Assembly (NCBI GenBank): GCA_029979505.1
Contig: JAPOHH010000005.1
Coordinates: 1 to 64,000, forward strand
DNA length: 64,000 bases
Direction of reading: 5' to 3'
Source: a bacterium
GTDB lineage: Bacteria > Pseudomonadota > Gammaproteobacteria > GCA-002705445 > GCA-002716945
This document shows, in pieces, positions 63,512 through 64,000 of this stretch. The notes beneath the pieces are model-generated. The model had not been told where the DNA came from. It made no database searches and saw only the letters and a list, made by a program, of their open reading frames with translations. Position numbers and translations under genes: made by a program. How positions within the stretch are numbered: position 1 is the stretch's first letter; each line of letters begins with the position of its first letter.

Positions 63512-64000
63512 AAAAGTTCATTGGCTAGAATTTGGTCCAGCGTATCCGCTGATCTGATTATATTTATATTGCCATTGCTAATAATGTATTCAGCGGGTTT
63601 TGGTCTAGTATTATAATTAGAAGATAATACAAACCCATACGCACCAACATCTTCAACAACAACTAGATCAGAAACATCAACATTCATAGGTCTATTTTTG
63701 CCTAGAAAGTCTGCGCTTTCGCAAACAGGACCGACAATATCATAATTTTTATACATAGATTCTTTTTTATAAACTGGTGTTATATTATGGTATGCATCGT
63801 ATAGAGGTGGTCTTATTAATTCTGACATACTCGCATCCAGAATTAAGAAATTTTTATCATCTGTCTCCTTTATATATTGAACCTGGCTAACTAATATACC
63901 ACAATCACCAACAACTGACCTCCCAGGCTCAAATAGAATTGTTATGTTTAAATCATTCAATTCATCAATAATAGTACTTATAAAAACATCTTTGTTGATA
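63508..64000 (-). CDS. lysA: Diaminopimelate decarboxylase, C-terminal part (5' end beyond window)
   Basis: FEPGRSVVGDCGILVSQV, LILDASMSELIRPPLYDAYH, VGPVCESADFLGKNR; frame stays open to the window edge. Confidence 0.94.
   Translation of the reverse strand, partial: INKDVFISTIIDELNDLNITILFEPGRSVVGDCGILVSQVQYIKETDDKNFLILDASMSELIRPPLYDAYHNITPVYKKESMYKNYDIVGPVCESADFLGKNRPMNVDVSDLVVVEDVGAYGFVLSSNYNTRPKPAEYIISNGNINIIRSADTLDQILANELL

Overview
This is a gene-dense, AT-rich bacterial chromosome segment made almost entirely of housekeeping genes. It carries ribosomal proteins rplM and rpsI, trpEGDC with rpe, and a carbon cluster (tkt-gap-pgk-pyk-class I fba). It also carries hisB-H-A-F-E followed by tatABC, trkHA-fmt-def, topA, heme, biotin, ubiquinone and CoA genes, ccmABC, recG, hslUV, xerC, dapF and the lysA 3' part. 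Gene order and content (trp with rpe, his-tat, trkHA-fmt-def, speD/coq7/rplM/rpsI, a lysine-rich H1-like protein, a formaldehyde-activating-enzyme homolog, a pseudoazurin) suggest a streamlined betaproteobacterium. A Methylophilales/OM43-like methylotroph is plausible, but that placement is inference only. I saw no CRISPR array, transposase, prophage or defence island, and no clearly new multi-gene system. The strongest anomalies are: (1) an apparent 1-nt deletion that frameshifts the hslV 3' end; the intact reading frame is still present and ends in an ATGTCTGA overlap with hslU; (2) a near-identical 30-bp tandem repeat encoding an H1-like lysine-rich tail; (3) a stand-alone Fae-family gene whose residue at the proposed catalytic His position seems to be Glu; (4) a his operon lacking hisI; (5) a DUF3050 gene starting 8 nt after a CAT-anticodon tRNA; (6) ccmC placed tail-to-tail with ccmAB. 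Annotations come from reading the translations by eye; no searches were run.
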